This document shows, piece after piece, positions 25,309-35,746 of a stretch of DNA of 52,956 nt. The stretch spans positions 1 to 52,956 of the forward strand of contig JAEWLW010000059.1 of assembly GCA_023457355.1 (NCBI GenBank), written 5' to 3'. The position numbers and the translations under genes are program-made. This DNA is from Bacillota bacterium. Lineage in GTDB: Bacteria; Bacillota; Clostridia; Oscillospirales; Ruminococcaceae. Under the pieces are notes generated by a model. The model worked only from the letters and a program-made list of their open reading frames with translations, ran no database searches and was not told the DNA's origin. Position 1 is the stretch's first letter. Each line of letters starts with the position of its first letter.

Positions 25309-25540
25309 TTATCTATCCGAGCGGGACACCTATCGCATCATGTTTGCCGATTATCCGGATGTGGTGAACATCAGTCAGTTATGCAAAATGCTGGGTGGCA
25401 TCAGCACAAAAACCTGCTACAAAATTTTGCACAGCGGAAAAATAGCGTACTTGAAAGTGGGGCGGGAATATCGCATTCCCAAATTGAGCGTGTTGCGGTA
25501 TTTGAAGGTGATACAAGACAGCCAGACATTGGGTATATAA
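25301..25540 (+). CDS. excisionase-like helix-turn-helix protein
   Basis: The 79-residue protein has a MerR/excisionase-type DNA-binding domain: VVNISQLCKMLGGIS, then KTCYKILHSGKIAYLKVGR and a closing RIPKLSVLRYL. Start ATG 25301 is inside the last codons of the helicase gene and has GGGGTGAG upstream. It is 105 bp before the integrase, the usual position for a recombination directionality factor. An alternative role is as a simple repressor. Confidence 0.8.
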   Translation: MSDYLSERDTYRIMFADYPDVVNISQLCKMLGGISTKTCYKILHSGKIAYLKVGREYRIPKLSVLRYLKVIQDSQTLGI

Positions 25541-25645
25541 ATTGTGTTCATCGATTTAAAGCGTTGAAATATTCGCCGAATTATGCTATCATAGTATTGT
25601 CAATGGTAGATAATTTCGGCTGCTGCTGTTTAGGAGGCATTGAAT

Positions 25646-26806
25646 ATGGTAGCAGGACATCTACAAGAAAAAAAGGGCTTTTATTATATTGTTCTGACAT
25701 ATAAGGACGAGCAGAACAAAGCGAAAGCAAAGTGGATTTCCACGAAGCTTCCTGTGAAAGGGAACAAGAAAAAGGCGGAGGCAATGCTGTTAGAGGCACG
25801 TAAAGCCTTCAACCCTGTCTCCACCGTGACCGAATCGGACATGTTATTTTCGGATTATATGCTGGGATGGCTGGAAATGGTGCGGAACAATATCGAAGTG
25901 ACCACCTATGCGGCTTACGCCAATATCGTCAAAGGAAAGATTGCGCCGTACTTTGGCAAGATGAAAATTAAGCTGAAGGATTTGCAGCCCAAGCATATAC
26001 AGGAATTTTACAGCGCGTGCATGAAGGAGCAAGGCGTTTGCGCCAATACCGTTATCCGTTACCATGCCAATCTGCGAAAGGCGCTCCAATATGCGGTAAA
26101 AACAGATCTGATTGTGAAAAACCCCGCCGACCAGGTGGACAGACCCAAGGTCAACAAGTTTGTCGGCAGCTTTTACGACAAGGACGAAATTAATCATTTG
26201 CTTTCCGTGGTGCACGGGACGAAAATTGAATTGGCCGTGATGCTGGCTTCCTTTTACGGGCTGCGCCGAAGCGAAATTATGGGGTTAAAATGGGATGCCA
26301 TAGATTTCGAGAATAAGACCATCACGATCCGGCATACCGTGACGCAAGCAACTGTGAATGGCGTCTATCAGATCGTACAGAAAGACCGCACTAAAAATCA
26401 GGCGAGCCGTCGCACTTTGCCTCTTGTGCCACAGTTTGAGCAGTTTCTGTTGAGAATGCAAATGGAACAGAAGACGCATCGGGCGGTTTGCAAGTCGTGT
26501 TACAACCGGCAATACCTGAGCTATCTCTGCGTCGACGAAATGGGCAACCTCATAAAACCCAACTACATTTCAGATAACTTTAAACTTACTTTGCAAAAAC
26601 ACGGGCTGCGTAAGATTAGGTTTCATGACCTGCGACATAGCTGCGCCAGCCTGCTTTTGGCAAATGGTGTGAATATGAAGGCCATTCAGGATTGGCTGGG
26701 ACACAGCGATTTTAGTACAACGGCCAACATCTACGCGCATTTGGACTATAGCCAAAAGCTTTCTTTGGCAAGTGCTATGAGTGATATTATTGAATTTCAG
26801 GGATAA
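25646..26806 (+). CDS. tyrosine recombinase (integrase) of the integrative element
   Basis: The 386-residue protein has an N-terminal arm-binding domain (AGHLQEKKGFYYIVL), a SAM-like core-binding domain (about 75-165) and the catalytic domain with Arg in YGLRRSEIMGL, HDLRHSCASLL, and GHSDFSTTANIYAHLD holding the nucleophile Tyr. All catalytic residues are present. ATG 25646 is chosen because AGGAGG lies 8 nt upstream. The TTG at 25640 is too close to it. A promoter-like AT-rich stretch precedes it. It ends 75 bp from the 3' end of tRNA-Leu, which with the tRNA half at 27130 identifies tRNA-Leu as its target. Confidence 0.93.
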   Translation: MVAGHLQEKKGFYYIVLTYKDEQNKAKAKWISTKLPVKGNKKKAEAMLLEARKAFNPVSTVTESDMLFSDYMLGWLEMVRNNIEVTTYAAYANIVKGKIAPYFGKMKIKLKDLQPKHIQEFYSACMKEQGVCANTVIRYHANLRKALQYAVKTDLIVKNPADQVDRPKVNKFVGSFYDKDEINHLLSVVHGTKIELAVMLASFYGLRRSEIMGLKWDAIDFENKTITIRHTVTQATVNGVYQIVQKDRTKNQASRRTLPLVPQFEQFLLRMQMEQKTHRAVCKSCYNRQYLSYLCVDEMGNLIKPNYISDNFKLTLQKHGLRKIRFHDLRHSCASLLLANGVNMKAIQDWLGHSDFSTTANIYAHLDYSQKLSLASAMSDIIEFQG

Positions 26807-26834
26807 CACTATATAACGACGTTTGGAGAAAGGT

Positions 26835-26879
26835 AAAGCCCCTCCAAAACCGCTTAAATAACGGGTTTAGAGGGGTTTG
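26835..26879 (+). terminator. integrase terminator
   Basis: GCCCCTC pairs with GAGGGG and an inner AAACC pairs with GGTTT, giving a long interrupted stem followed by TTTGCTT. It lies between the integrase stop and the convergent tRNA-Leu and may serve both strands. Confidence 0.65.
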
Positions 26880-26881
26880 CT

Positions 26882-26968
26882 TGGTGCCGCTGACCGGACT
26901 TGAACCGGTACGATATTGCTATCGAGGGATTTTAAGTCCCTTGTGTCTGCCGATTTCACCACAGCGGC
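26882..26968 (-). tRNA. tRNA-Leu(UAA), complete
   Basis: Read on the minus strand, the 7-bp acceptor stem GCCGCTG/CAGCGGC, discriminator A, encoded CCA, T-loop GGTTCAAGTCC and a long variable arm are all present. The anticodon loop CTTAAAA gives anticodon UAA. The anticodon stem-loop is the recombination core shared with 27130-27145. The D-arm differs from the disrupted copy, so this gene was probably brought by, or was duplicated with, the integrative element. Confidence 0.93.
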
Positions 26969-27129
26969 ATACTATTATTCAAAATCACTGTTCGACAGAA
27001 ATTTTCATAAAAGTAGAGAACAGCGATAGAGAACTGCAAAAAAGGCCTTTAGCAATGATACACGAAAAACGGCATCATATCAAGGGGTTACATCAATTTC
27101 TAAGCCGATAAATTGCAACAAGCCGAGCA

Positions 27130-27170
27130 GATTTTAAGTCCCTTGCGTCTGCCTGTTCCGCCACAGCGGC
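27130..27170 (-). pseudogene. 5' half of a disrupted tRNA-Leu, attachment site
   Basis: On the minus strand this starts GCCGCTGTGGCGGAACAGG and continues to the anticodon loop, then departs from tRNA sequence exactly after CAAGGGACTTAAAATC. The anticodon-stem core of 16 bp is identical to the complete tRNA-Leu, while the D-arm has several differences. This marks the right junction of an insertion that broke the chromosomal tRNA-Leu in its anticodon loop. Confidence 0.82.
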
Positions 27171-27225
27171 TGATAAATTCGCTCACTTATTTTACAATAG
27201 GTGAAGGGAGATGTCAACTGTACGG

Positions 27226-27254
27226 TTGAAATAATGCCGGGGGTATTCTATAAT
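27226..27254 (+). promoter_or_regulatory. promoter of the first secreted-protein gene
   Basis: TTGAAA (27226-27231) and a perfect TATAAT (27249-27254) are separated by 17 bp. Transcription would start about 22 nt before the start codon at 27283. It is the first chromosomal promoter to the right of the integration junction. Confidence 0.8.
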
Positions 27255-27282
27255 AGAACCAGAAGCAAAGGAGGTGACGGCT

Positions 27283-28227
27283 GTGAAAAGAATCGGTTTT
27301 CTGGTGGTGGTGCTGATGGCGGCGCTGCTTGGCGCTGTTTGCGCGCTGGCTGACGAAGCGGCCGTCGCCGTCATTGACGGCACAGAGGTTTTTGTGGCGG
27401 AACCCGGCGGTGAGCCGCGGCGGATTGAAAGCGGCGGCGATAGCCTGCGCACGGTGGTTAAGCCGGGCTCGACCATTTATTTTTCAATTGCGAATGCCAA
27501 TCGCGCCGAGGACCTCAACGGCCTGCGGGTGGTGCTGGATTGGAGCAAGGGCGAGGACATGGTTGAGGCCCCCCGCATAGAATACCGGCGGATGATGGAT
27601 GAAACGGGCGAGACGTCGCTGGGGTTCCGCTATGTGGCGGCGGCAACCGTTTTGGATACTACCGAATCCCAGCCCCACACGCTGCGCGGCAGCATCAAGA
27701 TTGCCAAGCGCGCCAACGCGCCTGCGCCGGAGGTTTCGCTGACCATTCTTGTGCGGCAGGACGGGCGCGACAGCAGCGATAGAATGCTGGCGTGTTCGCG
27801 CAAGACGTTTTTGCTGGAGTTCGGGGGCACCAACGAGGTGGTGTACCTCTCCTTTTATGACAGGGGCTATTTTGAGGTGGATATGACCGACCAAGGCCCG
27901 CTGGATGTGGGCTGTTCCACCGACCCGGTCACCGACATTGCCGAACGTTACCCGCAGGCCGGGCTGAAATTTTTAACCTGGGGCAAGAAGCCCTTCTTCA
28001 ACCGCGCGGGTAAGCTGGTTCTTTTCGCCGACCCGGAGGCGTATTTATACGCGCTGCAAGGCGGCAGCCTTGTGGCGGTCACCGACAGCTTTTCCGGGAC
28101 GGAGGGCGGCTTTTTGCTGAATCTCCGCCGGCTGGAGGGCTTTGTCATCTCCGACAGGCCGCTGGATCCCAATGCCGCGCCGGTGCCGCAGCCCAACCCG
28201 CCGACGGGCCCCCGTAACCAGCGCTGA
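27283..28227 (+). CDS. secreted protein, paralogue 1 of 3, C-terminal NPPTG
   Basis: The 314-residue protein has a signal peptide (KRIGFLVVVLMAALLG, cleavage probably after CALA). I do not recognise a named family. It shares a layout with the two next genes: an N-terminal PGSTIYFSI segment, a central beta-rich part and a C-terminal module with DPEAYLYALQGGSLVAVTD and GFVISDRPL. It ends in PNPPTGPRNQR with no hydrophobic anchor. GTG 27283 is chosen because AAGGAGG lies 8 nt upstream. This copy is less acidic and less similar than the other two. The product is probably exported, perhaps wall-associated. Confidence 0.75.
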   Translation: MKRIGFLVVVLMAALLGAVCALADEAAVAVIDGTEVFVAEPGGEPRRIESGGDSLRTVVKPGSTIYFSIANANRAEDLNGLRVVLDWSKGEDMVEAPRIEYRRMMDETGETSLGFRYVAAATVLDTTESQPHTLRGSIKIAKRANAPAPEVSLTILVRQDGRDSSDRMLACSRKTFLLEFGGTNEVVYLSFYDRGYFEVDMTDQGPLDVGCSTDPVTDIAERYPQAGLKFLTWGKKPFFNRAGKLVLFADPEAYLYALQGGSLVAVTDSFSGTEGGFLLNLRRLEGFVISDRPLDPNAAPVPQPNPPTGPRNQR

Positions 28228-28263
28228 AAAAAAGAAAAATTTGGATAAGTATGCAGTAAATTC

Positions 28264-28292
28264 TTGAACCGCGGACACTTGTATTGTATAGC
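28264..28292 (+). promoter_or_regulatory. promoter of the second secreted-protein gene
   Basis: TTGAAC (28264-28269) and TATAGC (28287-28292) are 17 bp apart. The gene therefore probably has its own transcript, with a leader of about 50 nt. Confidence 0.55.
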
Positions 28293-28350
28293 GTTGAGTG
28301 TTAAAATGGAATTATGTGAGGAAAATATAGTCAAACAGGAGGATTTTACC

Positions 28351-29340
28351 ATGAAGAAACTCTTTTCCGTTGTGCTGGCCCTGGCGATGATTGCCGCTGC
28401 GGCGCCGGTTGCGCTGGCGGACAGCACAGGCTACTCCGAGGGTGACGTGTACCTGAAGGATGACGACTATTACGATGATCATGTGACATCGCTGGCGCCC
28501 GGCAGCTCCGGCTATGTCTATCTTTGCGATTATGATTCCGATATCACGACCACCGCGCCCAAGAGCATCAGGATCGACGAGATGGAAGTGCTTGATTCCG
28601 ACGACGGGGACACGGTCAAGCTGATCTCGGTTGAAAGAACCGCTTCGCGCCTGAAGGTCGACAGCGACAACAGGGCGTGGTTCGCTAAAATTACCGTCAA
28701 ACCGGTCAGCTCGTCGAGCTACCCCGAGGATGGCTTTGACGTCATTGAGCTGACGCTGGAATATACTTACGACGGCGTTGACGAGACGGTTACCGTCAAC
28801 CTTGACTCAATCGAATATGAAGAGGCCGACGACGAGTTCGAAGAGGACGAGAAGATGTTTACCTACGAGAAGGACGACGACGTCGATATCGACCTGCCAG
28901 ACAGCGCGGGTTCCTTCACCGGCACCGCCCGCAAGGATTTTGACATTGTTGCCGCGATGGATACCGAGGTTGACAACAGCCTGCTCAACAAATACCCCAA
29001 TGCCGACATGCGCTTCTTTAACGGCAACGGTGCAACCTTCCCCGTGACAAACGGCAAAATGACCATTTATGCCGACAGCGGCGATTACCTCTACGAGGTT
29101 TCGGGCAGCACGCTGACCGACCGCAGCAGCACATGGTCCAGCAGCAAGAGCGCCTTTGTTATTTCCACCACTAAGATCGGCCAGTACATTGTCTCGGATG
29201 CCAGACTTTCTGCCAAGACCGATACCGGAACAGGCAGTTCCAGCAGCACCGCCGCCAGCTCTTCGAGCGAATATATCGGTTCCACGCCGCTGCCGAGCAA
29301 TCCGGTGATAACCAACCCGCAAACCGGCGCCTGCGCTTAA
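28351..29340 (+). CDS. secreted acidic protein, paralogue 2 of 3, C-terminal NPQTG
   Basis: The 329-residue protein has a clear signal peptide (KKLFSVVLALAMIAAAAP, cleaved after ALA), many Asp and Glu residues, and a Ser-rich linker before the end. The shared module is visible as DSGDYLYEVSGSTLTD and IGQYIVSDARLS. The C-terminus is VITNPQTGACA, an NPxTG motif that in sorted proteins would be followed by a hydrophobic helix and basic tail, both absent here. ATG 28351 follows CAGGAGG. An open frame extends 29 codons upstream across the promoter and is not used. Function unknown; acidic clusters could bind calcium or basic surfaces. Confidence 0.78.
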   Translation: MKKLFSVVLALAMIAAAAPVALADSTGYSEGDVYLKDDDYYDDHVTSLAPGSSGYVYLCDYDSDITTTAPKSIRIDEMEVLDSDDGDTVKLISVERTASRLKVDSDNRAWFAKITVKPVSSSSYPEDGFDVIELTLEYTYDGVDETVTVNLDSIEYEEADDEFEEDEKMFTYEKDDDVDIDLPDSAGSFTGTARKDFDIVAAMDTEVDNSLLNKYPNADMRFFNGNGATFPVTNGKMTIYADSGDYLYEVSGSTLTDRSSTWSSSKSAFVISTTKIGQYIVSDARLSAKTDTGTGSSSSTAASSSSEYIGSTPLPSNPVITNPQTGACA

Positions 29341-29359
29341 ATAATTATTTGCGGCCATT

Positions 29360-29402
29360 TAAGGGGGTGTTGCAAAATGTTACGCATTTTGCCGCATCCC
29401 CT
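29360..29402 (+). terminator. long hairpin between secreted-protein genes 2 and 3
   Basis: AAGGGG-TG and GCAAAATG pair with CATTTTGC and CATCCCCTT in a nearly continuous stem of about 18 bp. A short T run (ATTTTGC) follows some bases later. It can end the second gene's transcript or lower expression of the third. Confidence 0.65.
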
Positions 29403-29434
29403 TCTGACAATTTTGCAGCTGGAGGATATTTGAC

Positions 29435-30451
29435 ATGAAAAAGTTGTTTGCGGTGCTGATGATAGTTGCAACTGCGGCGGCGCTGAGCCTGTGCACGTTT
29501 GCAATTTCGCGCGGGGCCGCCTATGTTGAAGATAACGGCTATTACGACGAAAAAGTTGAACGCGTCACGCCGGGCAGCACCGTTTATGTTGCGTTGGCCG
29601 AGGCGACCAATGCGGACATCAATTATAAAATTTCAAGCAGCATGGTGCCCACCACCGCTAAAATCACGTCGGTTAAAACCGAGGCCTATGCGGATGACAA
29701 GGATTATAAAATGATTAAGACCGGCAGCCTCAACATTGAAAAACTGGCGGTTGAGGAAGGCTGCGACTGGTATTTTGCCGAGCTGGAGATTAAGGATATC
29801 GACATGGACGACTACCCGGAGGACGGGTTTTCGGTTGACGGCATCATCAAGGTTACCCGAAAAAGCGGCAGTACCTTTACGATTGATCTCGACGATGTGC
29901 TGGATTTTATCCGCTTTGACGAGGCCGACGATGAGGACGAGCTGTCGACAGATGCGCAGCTTTACAGCTTTAAGAGCAGCACAGAATTCGAGCTGGAATT
30001 TCCCAACGGCAAGGGCTATTTTTCAGGGGAGACCAAAGGCGCCATCGAGGTGCTGGCCGCAATGAGCCACACAAAAATTTCGGCCATTACCAAGCTGGAC
30101 AGAAACGCCGACATGACCTTTTACATCGGCAATGACGCCCGGTTTTCCAACATCCGCGACGGGCGGCTGGTTATTGAGGCCGATAACGGCGATTATCTTT
30201 ACAAGATTGGCAGCAGCAACAGGCTGACCGATATGACCAGTACTTATGACGAGGATGAGGATGCTTTTGTCATCGAAACGAACGTGCTGGGCAAATATGT
30301 TGTTTCGGATGAGCGGCTGACGACCGGCGGCAGTTCCAGCGACGACGAGGACGACGATATTTACATTTACGACGACGAGGATGATGACGATGACGACGAA
30401 ACCTATGTGTCGGTGCCGTTGATCAATCCGCCGACGGGCGCGGTGGCGTAG
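29435..30451 (+). CDS. secreted acidic protein, paralogue 3 of 3, C-terminal NPPTG
   Basis: The 338-residue protein begins with a signal peptide (KKLFAVLMIVATAAALSL) and matches paralogue 2 along its length: NGYYDEKVERVTPGSTVYVAL, DDYPEDGFSVDG, FDEADDEDE, DNGDYLYKIGSSNRLTD, and LGKYVVSDERL. Before the end is an almost pure Asp/Glu stretch of about 25 residues, then VPLINPPTGAVA. RBS GGAGG is 8 nt from the ATG. The acidic tail plus the end motif without an anchor is conserved with paralogue 2, so it is probably functional. Family not recognised. Confidence 0.78.
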   Translation: MKKLFAVLMIVATAAALSLCTFAISRGAAYVEDNGYYDEKVERVTPGSTVYVALAEATNADINYKISSSMVPTTAKITSVKTEAYADDKDYKMIKTGSLNIEKLAVEEGCDWYFAELEIKDIDMDDYPEDGFSVDGIIKVTRKSGSTFTIDLDDVLDFIRFDEADDEDELSTDAQLYSFKSSTEFELEFPNGKGYFSGETKGAIEVLAAMSHTKISAITKLDRNADMTFYIGNDARFSNIRDGRLVIEADNGDYLYKIGSSNRLTDMTSTYDEDEDAFVIETNVLGKYVVSDERLTTGGSSSDDEDDDIYIYDDEDDDDDDETYVSVPLINPPTGAVA

Positions 30452-30557
30452 CGGGAATTCCCATTGAAAAAGGCGGTTCTTCCGGCTGGCGCGGCGTCTG
30501 GGGCAGGCGCGTAACGCGCGCTTGCTTCGGCGCCCTCACGGTGGGATTAAGCAGCAG

Positions 30558-30594
30558 ACAGCCGCGGGCGGAAAACGCTTCCGCGGCTGTTTTT
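30558..30594 (+). terminator. terminator of the secreted-protein cluster
   Basis: ACAGCCGCGG (30558-30567) pairs perfectly with CCGCGGCTGT (30581-30590), followed by TTTTA. It is about 105 bp after the third paralogue's stop. Confidence 0.88.
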
Positions 30595-30925
30595 ATCGTT
30601 GATTGCCCCGTCTGCATGACAGAACATTGCGGCGCAGCTAGCGTTAAGCCAATAGGCAGATGAGGCGGATGGACGGGGTTATTTTGTGGCTGGCTGGGCG
30701 ACGGATACCGGTGGGCTGACGTCCTCCAAGGACGGCGAAGCAGTCCGGCGCAAAACAGACCGCCAAGGCGGCTCGGTGTTCAGTTGCTTTAACGAAAAGG
30801 GCGTTTTGGGGGCTGATTAACAAGATGCGCGGCGCAGGCGGTATGCGTGCAGAACCCTGACGAATAAGCTTTACCGCAAACCAACACAAAAGCGGTTTAA
30901 ACATTGATTGACGGAGGGATGCGAC
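30595..30925. other. intergenic region without a supported gene
   Basis: The 330 bp contain degenerate GC-rich intergenic repeat material (a GGCGCAAAACAGACCGCC block recalling 38660-38690 in inverse orientation) and the ribosome site of the following lipoprotein gene. Open frames here are shadows with no ribosome site. Confidence 0.4.
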
Positions 30926-32569
30926 ATGAAAAAATGGGCGGTATTCCTGTTGGCCGCAGCGGTTGCCCTGTCCGGCTGTGGCGGGCAGAATCCTGCGCCG
31001 GGAATCGGCGTGCCCGTGGCCGCGGATGAAAGTGCGGCACCGGCTGCGGTATCGCAGAGCGTTTCAGCGGCCGGAACGGATGACCCGCAGGCGGCAGCGG
31101 CCGGTTCTTTTGCGGCACAGCCCGCGCAGGCGTCGTCACCGCAGGCCGAGGGAACGCGGTCGCCCGAAGATGCGGCGGGCGGTGCCGCCGCGCAGCCGGT
31201 GCAGGAAGGGTCTTTGCCGTGGTGGCGGGCGGGGCTGGCACGGGAACAGTTCCTCTACAGCGAAGAGAACCACGGCGCCGCGGGAGATTATGGTATTTTC
31301 AGCATCTATGATGATGTTAAAAAAGTCTCGCGCAATGCCGAATACTGTTTTTCCGTGCTGCCGGCGGACGATTACGAAAGTGTTTTCGATGCGTCGCTGA
31401 TTCTCAATTCCGCGACGGAAAGTCAGGATATCGGTGCGCGGATTTTGCCCAACAACTTCTTTGAGCTGGTTGCGCGCGACGACACCAAATATACCGGCGA
31501 ATTTTTCGAAGAGGGCATCAAGCTGACCCGGTCGCTGCCCGGCGGAGACAAGAGCGACAGCGTGCTGCTGGCGTTGGACGGGGCGGATTATGCAGCGATC
31601 AGGGCCAATATGGCCGACAGGTTCAACGGTGACGGCTATTGGGGAGCGGCGTGGCTTTCGATGATGCGACGCAGCAGAATGGTTTCGGCCACCGTCACAA
31701 GCAGCGACGGCAAGGCGGCCCACACGCTGGATTTTACGAAAACCTATGCCCCCGGTGATCCGGAATATTTGTTTACCGCCTATTTCTATCAAGATGTTAA
31801 CGCGGGCGTACACGGCGATAGCCAGGGCGTGGCCGAAACGGTGCTGCCCGATGCGGCCAAGGTGGAAATCACCTTCAATAACGGGCTGGTGTACCAGATT
31901 TTTTATACGAAGGATTATATGCTTGTCCATGCCAGCGACGTGCAGGGCTCGCTGCTTTACCGGCTGCAATCCGACTACTCCGTTCAGTTGATCGACGACT
32001 ATGCCTATAAGCGCATCAATCCCAAAACCGGCAAGCCGGTGATTTACCTCTACCCGACGCAGCCGACCGACTGCACCGTCACGGTGGGCTATCCGCTGTT
32101 CACCTACACCTACCCCAAATACGAGGACGGCTGGCACGTCACTGCTTACCCCGACGGGCGGCTGGTGAACAGGGCCGACGGCAGCGCGCATTACTACCTG
32201 TTCTGGGAAGGCAATGTGCGCATCAACTGGGATTTTTCATCCGGTTTTGTGGTCAAGGGCAGCGACACCGAAAAATTCCTGCGCGAGAAACTGGCCTTTA
32301 TGGGCCTGACGCCGCGGGAGTATAACGACTTTATCACCTATTGGGTGCCGCAGATGCAAAATGCGGCTTATAACCTCGTCACCTTTGCGGGCGCGCAGTA
32401 TGAGGCGCTGGCCCCGCTGACCGTGACGCCGGCGCCCGACAGCGTGCTGCGCGTGCATATGGTGTTCAGGCCCATCGACGCGCCGGTGGATATCCCCGAA
32501 CAGGCGCTGACGCCGTTTGTGCGCCGGGGCTTCACCGTTGTGGAGTGGGGCGCGACCAACGCGGGGTAA
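30926..32569 (+). CDS. large secreted lipoprotein with KPVIYLYP domain
   Basis: The 547-residue protein starts with a signal peptide and lipobox ALSGCGGQ, then about 80 residues of Ala/Pro/Ser-rich linker. A middle domain (about 105-355) is unrecognised. The C-terminal domain opens with KTGKPVIYLYPTQPTDCTV and contains YPKYEDGWHVTAYPDG, YYLFWEG and EYNDFITYWVPQM. I know this KPVIYLYP module from many uncharacterised Firmicute surface proteins. ATG 30926 follows GGAGGG. It is probably a cell-surface protein, with function unknown. Confidence 0.75.
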   Translation: MKKWAVFLLAAAVALSGCGGQNPAPGIGVPVAADESAAPAAVSQSVSAAGTDDPQAAAAGSFAAQPAQASSPQAEGTRSPEDAAGGAAAQPVQEGSLPWWRAGLAREQFLYSEENHGAAGDYGIFSIYDDVKKVSRNAEYCFSVLPADDYESVFDASLILNSATESQDIGARILPNNFFELVARDDTKYTGEFFEEGIKLTRSLPGGDKSDSVLLALDGADYAAIRANMADRFNGDGYWGAAWLSMMRRSRMVSATVTSSDGKAAHTLDFTKTYAPGDPEYLFTAYFYQDVNAGVHGDSQGVAETVLPDAAKVEITFNNGLVYQIFYTKDYMLVHASDVQGSLLYRLQSDYSVQLIDDYAYKRINPKTGKPVIYLYPTQPTDCTVTVGYPLFTYTYPKYEDGWHVTAYPDGRLVNRADGSAHYYLFWEGNVRINWDFSSGFVVKGSDTEKFLREKLAFMGLTPREYNDFITYWVPQMQNAAYNLVTFAGAQYEALAPLTVTPAPDSVLRVHMVFRPIDAPVDIPEQALTPFVRRGFTVVEWGATNAG

Positions 32570-32606
32570 CAGGGTGTTGGGCGCACTGTAATTTAATTTT
32601 CTCGGG

Positions 32607-32639
32607 CGGGCGGGCCGGTGCGCTTTGCCCGCCCGGTTT
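32607..32639 (+). terminator. terminator of the lipoprotein gene
   Basis: CGGGCGGGC (32607-32615) pairs with GCCCGCCCG (32627-32635), followed by GTTTG. The T run is short but the stem is strong. Confidence 0.6.
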
Positions 32640-32789
32640 GTCGGGTTATCCGTTGTGCAAAAAAGGCTGCATCAAAATTTTTTTCTTTTCTTCACACTGT
32701 TTTTGCCGTCGCCGCGGTGGCCGCGTTCCATCATTTTGCAGTCACCCTTCTTTCATCCGCCGCATAGCATAAAGCGAGAGGTGAAGATC

Positions 32790-33161
32790 ATGCGTGATGT
32801 GTTATTGGTGCTTTTGGGCGTTTGCGGCACGCTGGTGGCGGGGGTGGTCTGTGAACAGGGGCTGGTCTGGCTGCTGCGCCCGGCGCGGCGCTGCGGCACG
32901 GTGACGCTGCTGCCGGTGACGGGGGATGTTCCCAGCCTTGAGCGGCAGCTGCGCTGGCAGTATTTCTGTATGCAGTCGCATCCCTGCCGGCAGGGGGAAC
33001 GGCTGCTCATCGTCGACTGCGGCGCAACCGAAAATACGCTGCAAAGGGCGGAGCTGTTCTGCCGCGACAAGCCCGGCGCGCTGGTTTGCAACGCCGAGCA
33101 GCTGCGTCGGATTATCGGGAACGATGCCATTTACAAAGCGGTGGCGCTTGTATTATACTAA
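32790..33161 (+). CDS. small membrane-anchored hypothetical protein
   Basis: The 123-residue protein has one N-terminal hydrophobic segment (VLLVLLGVCGTLVAGVV) followed by a soluble domain with GTVTLLPVTGDVPSLERQLRW and RLLIVDCGATENTLQRAE. I do not recognise the family. The domain pattern (alternating strand and helix) suggests a small alpha/beta fold. ATG 32790 is chosen because GAGGTGA precedes it. An open frame to 32625 reads through low-complexity sequence without an RBS. It is followed by its own terminator and then recD2. Confidence 0.6.
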   Translation: MRDVLLVLLGVCGTLVAGVVCEQGLVWLLRPARRCGTVTLLPVTGDVPSLERQLRWQYFCMQSHPCRQGERLLIVDCGATENTLQRAELFCRDKPGALVCNAEQLRRIIGNDAIYKAVALVLY

Positions 33162-33177
33162 AAAGGACAGTATTCAT

Positions 33178-33212
33178 CCCGCGGGGGCCTGTTGCGGCTC
33201 CCGCGGGGGTTT
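33178..33212 (+). terminator. terminator before recD2
   Basis: CCCGCGGG (33178-33185) with GCC pairs with GGC and CCCGCGGG (33200-33207) around a short loop, followed by GGTTTA. The rest of the gap to 33487 holds no supported gene. It contains an inverse copy of the degenerate AAACAGGCCGC block also seen near 38670. Confidence 0.6.
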
Positions 33213-33487
33213 ATGTGGGTTTTTGGCGGTTCATGGCCGCTTGTGCCGTTTTTTCAGGCCCTTGGGCCGGGGCGCGTTGGCGTTTAATAACCGGTTAAAG
33301 TCACAGCTTGCGCATTGGAACAGGCTTGGCGCGGGTGTTTTATGTCCCGCAGGGTTGGTAATGCGGTGCGGCGCAAACAGGCCGCGAAAATAATCTGATT
33401 TATAAGTTGTTTGGCGATATAAAGCGCTGGGCGCCCGGTTTTCGGTGTGGCGGCCCTGTGCGCGAATGGGTTTTGAGGAGGCTGCGT

Positions 33488-35701
<2,214 letters not shown>

Positions 35702-35746
35702 TATTTACTTATTGTATAATTTGGGACGATTAAACTGTTTTTTAGG

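Larger units (their letters stand above)
21860..27145 (+). mobile_element. small integrative element at tRNA-Leu
   Basis: The block holds a sigma-like regulator, a small ORF, a Rad3-type helicase, an excisionase-like HTH protein and a tyrosine integrase, all in one direction, ending next to a tRNA-Leu. The right end is defined by the tRNA-Leu half at 27130-27170, which shares a 16-bp identical core with the complete tRNA-Leu at 26928-26943. No second end with a tRNA 3' half is visible to the left within the window. So the left limit given is only where element-type genes begin, and the whole lower-GC left half may be part of the inserted DNA. No relaxase or conjugation gene is present, so self-transfer is not expected. 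Confidence 0.55.

Noticed and set aside
26881..27111. 76-codon plus-strand open frame over the tRNA-Leu region
   Set aside because: It is antisense to tRNA-Leu and gives the well-known false peptide read from tRNA complements.
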